In this document: one piece after another, positions 53,129 to 61,497 of the stretch
Layout of the letters: each line of letters starts with the position of its first letter
Position numbering within the stretch: the first letter of the stretch is position 1
Source: Bryobacteraceae bacterium
GTDB taxonomy: Bacteria; Acidobacteriota; Terriglobia; Bryobacterales; Bryobacteraceae
Reading direction: 5' to 3'
Length of the DNA stretch: 64,000 nt
NCBI GenBank assembly: GCA_019752335.1
Contig: JAIEMJ010000016.1
Span: 57,665 to 121,664, forward strand
Notes under the pieces: generated by a model
The model's database searches: none
What the model was told of the DNA's origin: nothing
What the model saw: only the letters and a program-made list of their open reading frames with translations
Position numbers and translations under genes: made by a program

Positions 53129-54292
53129 CTACCAATCCGCTACACTACCGTCTTTGTGGAAGGCGGGCATCATCACTTCCGGTTCCCAAGGATGCTTTAA
53201 GGCAACCGTTTCGTTAATGTCGATCCCAAGTCCCGGCGCCGTAGGAGTACTCACTGACCCTTGGTTTACGTTGAAGCCGCCGATCACGATCTCGTCCCGC
53301 CAGGGAACGTCCGCCCGCACCACTTCCTGAATCAGGTAGTTCGGCGTCGCAAAGGCGACATGCAGCGAACTCGCCGTCGACACCGGGCCTTGCGGATTGT
53401 GGCAGGCCATGGGGATTGAGTACGTTTCGGCCATCGCGCCAATGCGCCGGGCCTCGCTGATGCCGCCGCAGTGGGAGACATCGGGCTGGATGATGGCCAC
53501 GGCGCGCTTCTCCAGCAGTTCGCGAAACTCCCAGCGGCCCACCAGGCGCTCGCCGGTGGCAATGGGGAAGGGCAGCGCGCGGGAGACCTCCACCAGGGCG
53601 TCGATGTGCTCCGGCCAGCAGGGCTCCTCAAACCAGTAGAGGTTGTAATCCACCAGCAGACGGCCAAACTGGATCGCTGCCGCCGACGTCGTGCGGGCGT
53701 GCAGGTCCAGCATGATATCGACGCTGTCGCCGACGGCCAACCGCATCAGTTCCACGGCGCGGGCCGCCTTCTTCAGCACCGCCGGCGACTCGATATACTC
53801 CGCGATCGGCACCGGCATGCACTTGAAGGCGGTAAAGCCGCGCGCGACGCTCTCCTTGGCCAGTTCCGCAAAGGACTCGGGTTCCCCCGTGCGGTACATG
53901 CCCTCCAAGCTACCGCCGCCGAGGTGATCGTAGAGGCGCATGGAGTCGCGCACGGGTCCGCCGAGGAGTTCGCAGACGGGCTTGCCGACTTCTTTGCCCT
54001 TGATGTCCCACAAGGCCTGGTCAATCCCGCTCATCGCCGAGTAGTTGGTGATGCCGCCGCGCCAGAAGTACTGATGGTGCATGATCTGCCAGCAGTGCTC
54101 CACGCGGCGCGGATCCTGGCCGATCAGGAGGACGGAGAGGTCCTGCACGGCGCCGACGACGCCCTTCGTCTTCCATTCCAGGGTCGCTTCGCCCCAGCCA
54201 TAGAGGCCCGGCTGATCGGTTTCCACCTTGACGAGCACCCAATTGCGCATGCGCGCGTGGACCACCAGGGTCCGGATCGCGGTAATCTTCAT
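53129..54292 (-). CDS. Enolase-superfamily sugar-acid dehydratase (mandelate racemase/galactonate dehydratase-like)
   Basis: I start at the ATG at 54292 ('MKITAIRTLVVHARMRNWVL'). The 387-residue protein has a capping domain ('YGWGEATLEWKTKGVVGAVQ') and a TIM barrel with metal ligands Asp in 'SVDIMLDLHARTTSAAAIQF' near residue 200, Glu in 'YNLYWFEEPCWPEHIDALVE' near 225, and Glu in 'PFPIATGERLVGRWEFREL' near 250. The His following the first ligand ('DLHAR') and the late 'MACHNPQGPVSTA' resemble the D-galactonate dehydratase group. It would dehydrate an aldonate or uronate to a 2-keto-3-deoxy acid. It stands alone; substrate unknown. Confidence 0.88.
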   Translation of the reverse strand: MKITAIRTLVVHARMRNWVLVKVETDQPGLYGWGEATLEWKTKGVVGAVQDLSVLLIGQDPRRVEHCWQIMHHQYFWRGGITNYSAMSGIDQALWDIKGKEVGKPVCELLGGPVRDSMRLYDHLGGGSLEGMYRTGEPESFAELAKESVARGFTAFKCMPVPIAEYIESPAVLKKAARAVELMRLAVGDSVDIMLDLHARTTSAAAIQFGRLLVDYNLYWFEEPCWPEHIDALVEVSRALPFPIATGERLVGRWEFRELLEKRAVAIIQPDVSHCGGISEARRIGAMAETYSIPMACHNPQGPVSTASSLHVAFATPNYLIQEVVRADVPWRDEIVIGGFNVNQGSVSTPTAPGLGIDINETVALKHPWEPEVMMPAFHKDGSVADW

Positions 54293-54314
54293 GCTACTCA
54301 AGATACACCGTGGT

Positions 54315-54359
54315 TACGGGCTTCAGCCCGTACTTGTAAGACGGACCCCCTGGTCCGTC
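54315..54359. repeat. Tandem intergenic hairpins
   Basis: TACGGGC-TTCA-GCCCGTA at 54315-54332 and GACGGACC-CCCT-GGTCCGTC at 54340-54359 are two strong stems in the gap between the dehydratase start and rbfA. The second is related to the CGGGCC-N-GGCCCG hairpins at 58.04, 62.65 and 63.78 kb. The 400-base gap 54293-54692 contains no gene that I can support. Confidence 0.6.
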
Positions 54360-54514
54360 ACCCCAGCCGCGCCCGGAGCCACCGACGCGCTGCGCGCGTC
54401 ATGAGGGGCGGAAAGCACCCCGATCGCCGCGCCATCAAGCCCCGCGCGAAGCGAGTGGGTCCGAAAAAGAATCAAGGGTTTACGGGGTGGTTTCTGGAGT
54501 TCCATTCACTCTAC

Positions 54515-54543
54515 TGGGACCCGTCACTTCGTTCCGGGCTTGC
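54515..54543. repeat. Dispersed 29-base repeat, copy 1
   Basis: A 29-base sequence starting TGGGACCCGTCAC and ending TTCCGGGCTTGC recurs at 63832-63860 with one mismatch. Both copies are outside genes. Nearby GACGCC-CCAA-GGCGTC at about 54580 forms another short stem, related to GACGCC-ATGG-GGCGTC near 62450. These are lineage-type short repeats of unknown role. Confidence 0.6.
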
Positions 54544-54692
54544 CCGTGGGCGCAATTGGCGCAGTTCGTGGAGCCTCATGACGCCCCAAGGCGTCGGGGA
54601 CTGCGTGCGTGGCGGGTGGGTTTATCTAAACACTTTTTCCATAAAAACTCCAATCCAATACTACCAGCGCGCCTCAACATACAATAGAGTCT

Positions 54693-55061
54693 GTGGAACC
54701 CCATCGGCTAGAACGCACTACGGAAGCGATCCGCGAAGTGTTGAGCGAAATGATCGCGCTCGAAATGGAAGATCCGCGTTTGGATGGCCTCGAGGTGGTG
54801 GAAGTGAATGTGTCACCGGACAAGCGGCACGCCTACGTCGCCATCAAGAGTCATGAAGGTACGATTACGCCCGACACGCTCGCCGCGCTCGAAGGCGCTC
54901 GCGGCTTTTTGAAGCGCGAAGTGGGCCAGCGGTTGGGTTTGTTTCGTTCTCCGGAACTGCACTTCGATACCACGGCGAATTTCGGTCCCCAGAAGCGCGT
55001 CGACAGCATTCTAAAGCGTATCCGCAAGGGCCGCCCCAAGGACGAGGAGAAGCCCGCTTGA
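54693..55061 (+). CDS. rbfA: Ribosome-binding factor A
   Basis: This 122-residue KH-domain protein starts at GTG ('EPHRLERTTEAIREVLSEMI'). It has the conserved 'DPRLDGLEVVEVNVSPDKRH', 'AYVAIKSHEG' and the Arg-rich 'LKREVGQRLGLFRSPELHFD'. RbfA helps mature the 30S ribosomal subunit and is needed for cold growth. In many genomes it follows infB, but here infB is not in the window and a non-coding gap precedes it. Its stop overlaps the LD-carboxypeptidase start. Confidence 0.93.
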   Translation: MEPHRLERTTEAIREVLSEMIALEMEDPRLDGLEVVEVNVSPDKRHAYVAIKSHEGTITPDTLAALEGARGFLKREVGQRLGLFRSPELHFDTTANFGPQKRVDSILKRIRKGRPKDEEKPA

Positions 55062-56050
55062 ACCGCCGCCAACTGCTCGCCCTGCCCCTCGCCGCAATGA
55101 ACGCGCAAACCCCCAAGAAACTTGTCAAACCCGCCGCGCTCCAATCGGGCGACGTCGTCGGCCTGATCACGCCCGCCTCGAACGTCGTCAACTCGGGCGA
55201 CTGGGCGCGCATCGAGCAGACCATGAAGGGCCTGGGCCTCGAGCCGCGCTACGGCAAGAACATTCGCCGCAAGGGCTACGTCGCGGGCACGATTGAAGAC
55301 CGCGTCGCCGACCTGCACGACATGTTTCGCGACCCCGCCGTCAAGGGCGTCTTCGCCATTCGCGGCGGCTACGGCACGCCGCAGTTGCTCGACAAGATCG
55401 ACTATGACCTGCTCAGGAAGAATCCCAAGGTCTTCTGCGGCTATAGCGACATCACCGCCCTGCACCTGGCCTTCCACCAGAAGCTCGGCCTGGTCACCTT
55501 CCACGGACCCACGGCGAACGCCAAGTTCCCCCCCTTCACCCTGGAACATTTTCGTAAGGCTTTGTTTGATACGGCGCCCATCGGCAAATTGACCAATCCC
55601 GCCGAAGGCCACACCTTGCGCGCCATCCGGCCCGGCACGGCCCGGGGCCGGATCGTGGTGGGCAACCTCTCGCTGATCTCGAACCTGATGGGGACGCCCT
55701 ACGAGATCGACACGCGCGACAAGATTCTCCTGCTCGAAGACGTGGGCGAAGAGGCCTTCCGGATTGACCGGATGCTCACCCAACTCAAGCTGGCCGGCAA
55801 GCTGGACCGCATCGCCGGCGTCGTCTGGGGCGAGTGCGAAAAGTGCAAGCCCACCTCCGGCGTCGAAGTGCCCCTCACCGAACGCGAGGTCGTCGACCGC
55901 ATTCTCGGCGGACTAGGCGTACCCGTACTCAGCGGTCTCACCTTCGGCCACACCGACAATCAACTCACCCTGCCGCAAGGCGTGATGGCGACGCTGGACT
56001 CGACCGCCGGCACCCTCACGCTTGAAGAATCCGCGCTGGCAAGCCGGTAA
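55058..56050 (+). CDS. LD-carboxypeptidase (peptidase family S66)
   Basis: This 330-residue enzyme starts at TTG overlapping the rbfA stop (TTGA). The N-terminus 'NRRQLLALPLAAMNAQTPKK' could be an export signal. S66 motifs are 'GVFAIRGGYGTPQLLDKIDY' near residue 105, the catalytic Ser in 'FCGYSDITALHLAFHQ' near 130, Glu in 'ILLLEDVGEEAFRIDRMLTQ' near 225, and the catalytic His in 'GLTFGHTDNQLTLPQGV' near 295. It removes the terminal D-Ala from muropeptide tetrapeptides in peptidoglycan recycling, or cleaves related microcin-like compounds. Confidence 0.92.
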   Translation: MNRRQLLALPLAAMNAQTPKKLVKPAALQSGDVVGLITPASNVVNSGDWARIEQTMKGLGLEPRYGKNIRRKGYVAGTIEDRVADLHDMFRDPAVKGVFAIRGGYGTPQLLDKIDYDLLRKNPKVFCGYSDITALHLAFHQKLGLVTFHGPTANAKFPPFTLEHFRKALFDTAPIGKLTNPAEGHTLRAIRPGTARGRIVVGNLSLISNLMGTPYEIDTRDKILLLEDVGEEAFRIDRMLTQLKLAGKLDRIAGVVWGECEKCKPTSGVEVPLTEREVVDRILGGLGVPVLSGLTFGHTDNQLTLPQGVMATLDSTAGTLTLEESALASR

Positions 56051-56066
56051 GGTAACCTAGTGGATA

Positions 56067-58001
56067 GTGTCTGAAATCTCGATTACTCTGCCAGATGGCA
56101 GCCAAAAACCCATGCCCGCGGGATCGCGGCCGCTCGATGTCGCGCTGGCGATCTCGAAGCGCTTGGCGGACGATTGCATCGTCGCTAAAGTGAACGGAGA
56201 ACTCTGGGATCTCACCCGCCCCTTCACGGGCGACGCGCAACTGCAGTTGCTCACCACGAAGGACCCCGAGTCGCTCGACGTCTATCGCCACTCCACCGCC
56301 CACCTGCTCGCCGCCGCCGTGCTCGAGCTTTACCCCGAGACCAAGCTGGGCATCGGGCCCTTCATCGAAAACGGCTTCTACTACGACTTTGACCGCGCCA
56401 CCGCTTTCACCCCCGACGATCTCGAAAAGATCGAAAAGAAAATGTGGGAGATTCAGGCGCGCAACCTCACCTACGACCGCGTTTATACGAAGAAGGAAGA
56501 AGGCCTCACCAAGTACGCGCACGAGCCGATGAAGGTGGAACTGATCACCGAGCGCGCCGGCGAAGTCTTCTCCGAGTACACGCTGGGCCCGAATTTCATC
56601 GACTTTTGCCGCGGTCCGCATCTTCCGTCCACCGCGAAGATCAAAGCATTTAAGCTCCTGAATGTTTCGGGCGCCTATTGGAAGGGCGACGAAAAGCGGC
56701 AGCAGTTGCAGCGCATCTACGCCACCGCCTGGTTCACCAAGAAGGATCAGGACGAATTCCTGCTGCGCATCGAAGAGGCCAAGAAGCGCGACCACCGCAA
56801 GCTCGGCAAGGAGCTCGACCTGATCTCGATTCAAGAACTGGCCGGCCCCGGCCTGATCTTCTTTCATCCCAAGGGCGGCATCATCCGCAAGGCCCTGGAA
56901 GACTGGATGCGCGAGCAATACCTGGCGCGCGGTTACTCGCTCGTCTACACGCCGCACGTCGCCCGCCTGGACTTGTGGAAGACCTCCGGCCACGCCAATT
57001 TCTACGCCGACAACATGTTCGTCCCCATGGAATTGGACGACGCGACGTATCAATTGAAGCCGATGAACTGCCCGTTCCACATCCTCATTTACGCGGACCG
57101 GCAGAAGAGCTATCGCGACCTGCCCGTCCGCCTAGGCGAACTCGGCACCGTCTATCGCTATGAACGCAGCGGCACCTTGCACGGTCTGCTGCGCGTCCGC
57201 GGCTTCTGCCAGGACGACGCCCACATCTTCTGCCGGCCCGATCAGGTGGAAGACGAAGTGATCGGCTGTTTGGAATTCGCGCGCGACACGCTCACCACCT
57301 TTGGCTTTACAGAGTACGAAGCCGAGATCTCCACCTGGGACGGCGGCGCCTCTGGCAAGTACGACGGCGAGCCCGCCCAGTGGGAACTCGCCGAAAACGC
57401 GCTACGCAACGCCTGTGACCGCGTCGGCCTGAAGGCCAAGGTGATCGCCGACGAAGCGGCCTTCTACGGGCCTAAGATCGACGTCAAGCTGGTGGACGCC
57501 ATTGGCCGCAAGTGGCAGCTTTCGACGGTGCAATTCGACTTTACGCTGCCGCGCCGCTTTGGCCTCGAGTACGTCGGCGAGGACAACAAGAAGCACCAGC
57601 CGCTGATGGTGCACCGCGCCCTATTCGGGTCAGTCGAGCGTTTCTTCGGCATCCTGGTGGAGCATTACGCGGGCGCCTTCCCGATGTGGCTCGCGCCGGT
57701 GCAAGTGGTGGTGTGTCCGATTACGGATCGCCAGAATGACTTCGCCCACGCCCTCGGCCAACAACTAAAGGACGCTGGCATGCGTGTGGAAGTGGACGAT
57801 CGCAGCGAAAAGGTAAACCTCAAGATTCGCGACGCCCAGATGCAGAAGATCCCCTTCATGCTGGTGGTAGGCGGCCGCGAGGCCGAGGCCGGCAGCGTCA
57901 GCGTCCGCCATCGCAAACACGGCGACCAGGGCGTCGTGCCGGTAGCCGAGTTCATCGCCCGCGCGAAGCAGTTGATCGACACCAAGTCGTCAACCGATTA
58001 A
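56067..58001 (+). CDS. thrS: Threonyl-tRNA synthetase
   Basis: This 644-residue class II synthetase starts at GTG ('SEISITLPDGSQKPMPAGSR', a TGS domain), has the second additional domain ('SLDVYRHSTAHLLAAAVLEL') with the editing H-x3-H, and the catalytic core: 'YQLKPMNCPFHILIYADRQK' near residue 330 with the zinc Cys, 'RVRGFCQDDAHIFCRPDQVE' near 380, motif 3 'LFGSVERFFGILVEHYAGAF' near 520. The anticodon-binding domain closes ('QVVVCPITDRQNDFAHALGQ', 'PFMLVVGGREAEAGSVSVRH'). It charges tRNA-Thr. It is 16 bases after the LD-carboxypeptidase gene and ends in a strong terminator, so it is the last gene of that unit. Confidence 0.96.
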   Translation: MSEISITLPDGSQKPMPAGSRPLDVALAISKRLADDCIVAKVNGELWDLTRPFTGDAQLQLLTTKDPESLDVYRHSTAHLLAAAVLELYPETKLGIGPFIENGFYYDFDRATAFTPDDLEKIEKKMWEIQARNLTYDRVYTKKEEGLTKYAHEPMKVELITERAGEVFSEYTLGPNFIDFCRGPHLPSTAKIKAFKLLNVSGAYWKGDEKRQQLQRIYATAWFTKKDQDEFLLRIEEAKKRDHRKLGKELDLISIQELAGPGLIFFHPKGGIIRKALEDWMREQYLARGYSLVYTPHVARLDLWKTSGHANFYADNMFVPMELDDATYQLKPMNCPFHILIYADRQKSYRDLPVRLGELGTVYRYERSGTLHGLLRVRGFCQDDAHIFCRPDQVEDEVIGCLEFARDTLTTFGFTEYEAEISTWDGGASGKYDGEPAQWELAENALRNACDRVGLKAKVIADEAAFYGPKIDVKLVDAIGRKWQLSTVQFDFTLPRRFGLEYVGEDNKKHQPLMVHRALFGSVERFFGILVEHYAGAFPMWLAPVQVVVCPITDRQNDFAHALGQQLKDAGMRVEVDDRSEKVNLKIRDAQMQKIPFMLVVGGREAEAGSVSVRHRKHGDQGVVPVAEFIARAKQLIDTKSSTD

Positions 58002-58005
58002 GGTA

Positions 58006-58035
58006 GGGCGGGCCCCGGCCCGCCCCTGTTTTTTT
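58006..58035 (+). terminator. Rho-independent terminator after thrS
   Basis: GGGCGGGCC-CC-GGCCCGCCC at 58006-58025 is a perfect nine-base stem followed by CTG and a T tract to 58035. It lies four bases after the thrS stop and should end the rbfA-ldc-thrS transcript. The stem loop is unusually tight (two bases). Confidence 0.85.
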
Positions 58036-58040
58036 GGTTG

Positions 58041-58058
58041 ACGGGCCAGGGGGCCCGT
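58041..58058. repeat. CGGGCC-AGGGG-GGCCCG hairpin, copy 1
   Basis: ACGGGCCAGGGGGCCCGT is a strong hairpin directly before the glycosyltransferase start at 58067. Close copies of CGGGCC-N-GGCCCG occur at 62650-62664 and 63781-63796, and a related GACGGACC/GGTCCGTC form at 54340-54359. All are outside genes. Here it could also affect translation start of the downstream gene. Confidence 0.6.
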
Positions 58059-58066
58059 CCTACAAC

Positions 58067-59173
58067 ATGCTCTTCCTCGTGCTCATCCTGACTACCGGTG
58101 GTTGCGTCTATCTCATGCTGAGCGTGATCGCCGCCATCCGGTATCTGGAAGTCCCCCCGCCGAAACCGGCCACGCTACCCATCAGCATCCTCAAGCCCCT
58201 GGCCGGCGCCGACCTCGGCCTCGAAGAGAACCTGCGCAGCTTCTTCCAGCAAGACTACGCCGGACCCTGCGAAATCCTCTTCGCCACCCGCACCAGCGCT
58301 GACCCCGCGCTCCCCATCGTCCGCCAGTTGCAAGCCGAATTCCCCCACGTACCGAGCCAGATTCTTGAAGTCGGCGAGCCGCCGTACGCCAACGCCAAAG
58401 TCTGGAGCCTGGAGAAGCTCACCCAGGCCGCCCGCCATGACCTGCTCGCCATGGCGGACTCCGACATTCGCGTCAGCCCGGCCTTCCTCGCCACCGTCGC
58501 CGCCGAGTTCGCTGACCCTGCCGTCGACCTCGCCACCTGCCCCTATCGCGCTATCGGCGGACCCAGCCTCTGGAGCCGCCTTGAAGCCGCCGGGCTCAAC
58601 ACCGAATTCATCGGCGGCCTGCTCGTCGCCCGGATGCTGGAAGGCGTCCGCTTCGCCGTCGGTCCCACGATCGTGGTCCGCCGTCCGGTGCTCGCCGCTA
58701 TCGGAGGCTTCCCCGCCCTCAGCCGTTACCTCGCCGAGGACTTCGTCATGGGCCAATGGGCCGCCGAAAAGGGCTTCGGCGTCATCCTCTCGCGCTACGT
58801 CATCGAGCACCGCATCGGCAGCGAGCCGCTCGCCAAGAACTTCGCGCACCGCCTACGCTGGAATCGCAGCACGCGCCGCTCGCGCCCGGCGGGCTACGTG
58901 GGGCAAGTCTTCATGAACCCGCTGCCCTGGGCGATGATGCTCGCGTTCACCGCCTGGTGGCCGCTCGCCGTCTTCGCCATCCTTCTGCGGATACTCTGCG
59001 GCATCTATCTCTCAGCCCGCGTCCTCGGCGCGCCGTGGATTTGGCTGACGCTGCCGCAGGACTTCCTCAGTCTGCTGTTCTGGGTCCTGGGCTTCTGGGG
59101 CAACACCATCACTTGGCGTGACCGCCGGTACCGCCTGCACCCTGACGGCACTTTCACGTTGGTCCCGCGGTAG
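58067..59173 (+). CDS. Ceramide-glucosyltransferase-like/HpnI-like glycosyltransferase
   Basis: I start at the ATG at 58067 ('MLFLVLILTTGGCVYLMLSV'), which begins the first membrane segment; the frame is open to 58034. The GT21/GT2-type domain has 'ISILKPLAGADLGLEENLRS' near residue 50, 'NAKVWSLEKLTQAARHDLLA' near 120, the metal 'MADSDIRVSPAFLATVAAEF' near 135, 'LAEDFVMGQWAAEKGFGVIL' near 225, and 'HRLRWNRSTRRSRPAG' near 270 (Q/RxxRW equivalent). Several C-terminal membrane spans follow ('LPWAMMLAFTAWWPLAVFAI'). Family members transfer sugars to ceramide or, as HpnI, N-acetylglucosamine to bacteriohopanetetrol; hopanoid glycosylation is plausible, but no hopanoid genes are in the window. Confidence 0.85.
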   Translation: MLFLVLILTTGGCVYLMLSVIAAIRYLEVPPPKPATLPISILKPLAGADLGLEENLRSFFQQDYAGPCEILFATRTSADPALPIVRQLQAEFPHVPSQILEVGEPPYANAKVWSLEKLTQAARHDLLAMADSDIRVSPAFLATVAAEFADPAVDLATCPYRAIGGPSLWSRLEAAGLNTEFIGGLLVARMLEGVRFAVGPTIVVRRPVLAAIGGFPALSRYLAEDFVMGQWAAEKGFGVILSRYVIEHRIGSEPLAKNFAHRLRWNRSTRRSRPAGYVGQVFMNPLPWAMMLAFTAWWPLAVFAILLRILCGIYLSARVLGAPWIWLTLPQDFLSLLFWVLGFWGNTITWRDRRYRLHPDGTFTLVPR

Positions 59174-59204
59174 CGGTAGAGTGAAATCATGGACGTGGTA
59201 ATGA

Positions 59205-60569
59205 ATGCTCGGAGGTAGCCGCTTCAGCGGCTGGAGGCATGGCCTGGCGGCCCTGTCCCTCGCGAATCTTTGCCTGCTCCGAATCTGGGTAGGCCTGCTC
59301 GGCGAGCCGGTACCCCGCGCCTGGTACGCCGCGGCGCTGCTGAACCTCTTGCTCCTGTCGCTCCTCTTCTGGACCATCTCCCGCTTTACCCTAGGACGTT
59401 GGATCGCGGGCGTCGCCGGCCTCGCGCTGATCACCAAAGAAGCCACCCTCGCCTCCGGCCAGGACGCACTCCTGAAGCCGGTGGCGCAAATGATGGAAGC
59501 CGGACTGCGCCAAGGCTGGCTCCTGCCCGCCGCCGCGCTGGGAGCCTCTCTAGCGGCTTGGCTACTCTGGCGCCTGCCAACGCGCTGGATCCTCTCCGCG
59601 CTGCTCATCCTCAGCCCCGTCGTCGCCGTGACGGCCGGGCCTGTCGCCTGGCGCCTGGCCTTTTCGCCCGCGCCACCCTCCCCAGCCTTTCGCCCTTCGA
59701 CTGCTCCCGGACTCCGCCATGGCACCGTCGTCTGGATCCTCTTCGACGAACTCGACGAGCGCGTCGCCTTCACGGCCCGTCCCGCCGGACTGCGACTGCC
59801 GGCCCTCGACGCCTTTCGTGCCGAGTCCGTCGTCTTCCGGGAAGCGCGCAGCCCCGCGAACTCCACCGCTGTCGCCATCCCGCTCATGCTGGGAAACCTG
59901 CTGGAGCGTCCCGGTCTGCGGACCGGCCTGATCGGCTGGTATCTGCCCTACTGCCAGACTTACCCGGCGCTCGCCAGTTGCCAGGCCTGGCCGATGGACC
60001 GCCAACGCAACAGCTACGGCCACACGCTCGGCGCCGCCCTGCGCGACCAGTTGCGGAGCTTCTTCGAATCCAGCCTGTACTCCGTCTTCGGCCAGTCGCT
60101 CGCGATTGAAGCGCACGTGCGGACCATCCTGGCCATGGAAGAGGCTTCGGTTCGTTTGGTACAAGCGCCCGGCTACGACCTCGTCTTTCTACACCTCCCC
60201 ACGCCGCATTCGCCCTACGTCTACGACGCCGCGCGCGGCACGCTCAGCGCCACCAACCAGGACGCCCGCGGCTACCTGGGGAACCTGCAGGTCGCTGACC
60301 GGCTCTTCGCGAAGGTCCGCGAAAGCCTGGAACGCGCCGGACGCTGGCGCGACACGCACGTCATCGTCACCGGCGATCATGGCTACCGGCAGGCCCAAAA
60401 ACTGGGCTATCCGCCCGACGACCTGCATGTACCCTGGTTGTGGAAGCCGCCAGGCGAAAGCCGCGCCCGCGAGGTGCGGCAGCCCTTCGCCACGCGCGAC
60501 GCCGCCGCCTTCGTCGGCCACCTGCTGGATGGCGATGCCCCGGAGAGCGTCCTCGCGCGTTATCCTTGA
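59205..60569 (+). CDS. Membrane-bound sulfatase-like hydrolase
   Basis: This 454-residue protein has four to five N-terminal membrane spans ('WYAAALLNLLLLSLLFWTIS', 'ALLILSPVVAVTAGPVAW') and a periplasmic alkaline-phosphatase-superfamily domain. That domain has 'GTVVWILFDELDERVAFTAR' near residue 175 (first metal Asp/Glu), 'ARSPANSTAVAIPLMLGNLL' near 215 (nucleophile region, Ser/Thr), and 'THVIVTGDHGYRQAQKLGYP' near 387 (second metal site). The active residue may be Thr or Ser rather than the formylglycine Cys. It resembles phosphoethanolamine- or lipid-phosphate transferases and sulfatases. It is between two glycosyltransferases, so it probably modifies an envelope glycan or lipid. Confidence 0.78.
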   Translation: MLGGSRFSGWRHGLAALSLANLCLLRIWVGLLGEPVPRAWYAAALLNLLLLSLLFWTISRFTLGRWIAGVAGLALITKEATLASGQDALLKPVAQMMEAGLRQGWLLPAAALGASLAAWLLWRLPTRWILSALLILSPVVAVTAGPVAWRLAFSPAPPSPAFRPSTAPGLRHGTVVWILFDELDERVAFTARPAGLRLPALDAFRAESVVFREARSPANSTAVAIPLMLGNLLERPGLRTGLIGWYLPYCQTYPALASCQAWPMDRQRNSYGHTLGAALRDQLRSFFESSLYSVFGQSLAIEAHVRTILAMEEASVRLVQAPGYDLVFLHLPTPHSPYVYDAARGTLSATNQDARGYLGNLQVADRLFAKVRESLERAGRWRDTHVIVTGDHGYRQAQKLGYPPDDLHVPWLWKPPGESRAREVRQPFATRDAAAFVGHLLDGDAPESVLARYP

Positions 60570-60580
60570 AGTTCCCACGC

Positions 60581-61471
60581 ATGGCCAAGCCAGACTCCAC
60601 ACCCAAACCCGCGTCCGCGCCCGTTCCGCCGCCGGAACCGGTCGTCATTCCGCTACGCGTCTCGGTGGTCGTCATCACGCGCAACCAGTCCGAGGCCCTG
60701 CGGCGCACGCTCGCCTCGCTCGAACGCTCGACGCCGCGCGAACTGCTCGAGATCCTCGTCGTCGACGCGGGCAGCGTCGACGACACGCGCGACATCGAGG
60801 CGTCGTTTCCCGCCATCAAGCTGCTGCGCACGCCGAAGAACTTCGGCTGGACCAAGTCCGCGAACATCGGCACGCGCACCGCCAAGGGCGATTACCTGTT
60901 CTTTCTGCCGCCCGGCGTCGAAGTGGAAGCCGATACCGTGGCTCGCCTTGCGGCGCGCCTGGACGAGGCCGCCGACGTCACGGCGGTGTGTCCGCTGGAG
61001 CGCAACAGCGCCGGCGAAACCGTCGGCCGCAGTTACGCCTTGCCCACCCCGGCCGATCTGGGCGTCCGTCTGCGTACCGGCCAATGGCCCATGGCCAACG
61101 CGCCGGACTTCCCCGCCGGTGCCCCCCTCATGATCCGCCGCCAAGCCATCGTCCAGATCAATTATTTGGACGAGAAGACCTACGGCCAATTCGGCGCCGA
61201 CGTGGACCTCTTCCATCAACTGAAGCGCGGTGGCCGCCGCATCGCTTTCGCCGAAGAGATTCCCGTCCGCGTTTCGTCGCGTCCTACGGAACTGGCCCTC
61301 GGCACGGATCCCGTCGACATGGCGCACGGCGCCGCCTCCTACATCGGCAAATGGCACGGCTTCGGCGCGGGACTCGGAAACCGCATTCAGTTTGCGCTCG
61401 GCCGCTTGGGAAGCCTCGATTTCGGCGGCTTCATGGGCGTGCTGATGGGCGCCAAAACCGACGGCCAATAA
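60581..61471 (+). CDS. Glycosyltransferase family 2 protein
   Basis: I start at the ATG at 60581 ('MAKPDSTPKPASAPVPPPEP'), 12 bases after the sulfatase stop; the frame extends upstream without support. The 296-residue GT-A enzyme has 'LRVSVVVITRNQSEALRRTL' near residue 25, 'EILVVDAGSVDDTRDIEASF' near 60 (DGSxD variant), 'LLRTPKNFGWTKSANIGTRT' near 80, 'DYLFFLPPGVEVEADTVARL' near 105 where the usual DDD is 'PPG', and 'AFAEEIPVRVSSRPTELALG' near 220. The altered metal-binding loop raises some doubt about activity. The acceptor is unknown. Confidence 0.8.
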   Translation: MAKPDSTPKPASAPVPPPEPVVIPLRVSVVVITRNQSEALRRTLASLERSTPRELLEILVVDAGSVDDTRDIEASFPAIKLLRTPKNFGWTKSANIGTRTAKGDYLFFLPPGVEVEADTVARLAARLDEAADVTAVCPLERNSAGETVGRSYALPTPADLGVRLRTGQWPMANAPDFPAGAPLMIRRQAIVQINYLDEKTYGQFGADVDLFHQLKRGGRRIAFAEEIPVRVSSRPTELALGTDPVDMAHGAASYIGKWHGFGAGLGNRIQFALGRLGSLDFGGFMGVLMGAKTDGQ

Positions 61472-61497
61472 GGCGCGTGATAAGGTAGAAGGCGCTT

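Noticed and set aside
53129..53165. tRNA-like string near the end of the dehydratase gene
   Set aside because: The bases are the last codons of the dehydratase ('DGSVADW' and stop); no cloverleaf can be drawn.
52836..53330. Plus-strand frame of 164 residues after the TolB-like gene
   Set aside because: No motif or ribosome-binding site; it runs through the nested hairpin and into the antisense of the dehydratase gene.
59012..59887. Minus-strand 291-residue frame opposite the sulfatase gene
   Set aside because: Low-complexity Ser/Arg/Ala composition and no family signature.
60106..61488. 460-residue plus-strand frame across the sulfatase and GT2 genes
   Set aside because: Arg/Ser/Pro-rich shadow frame; the overlapping frames carry real enzyme motifs.
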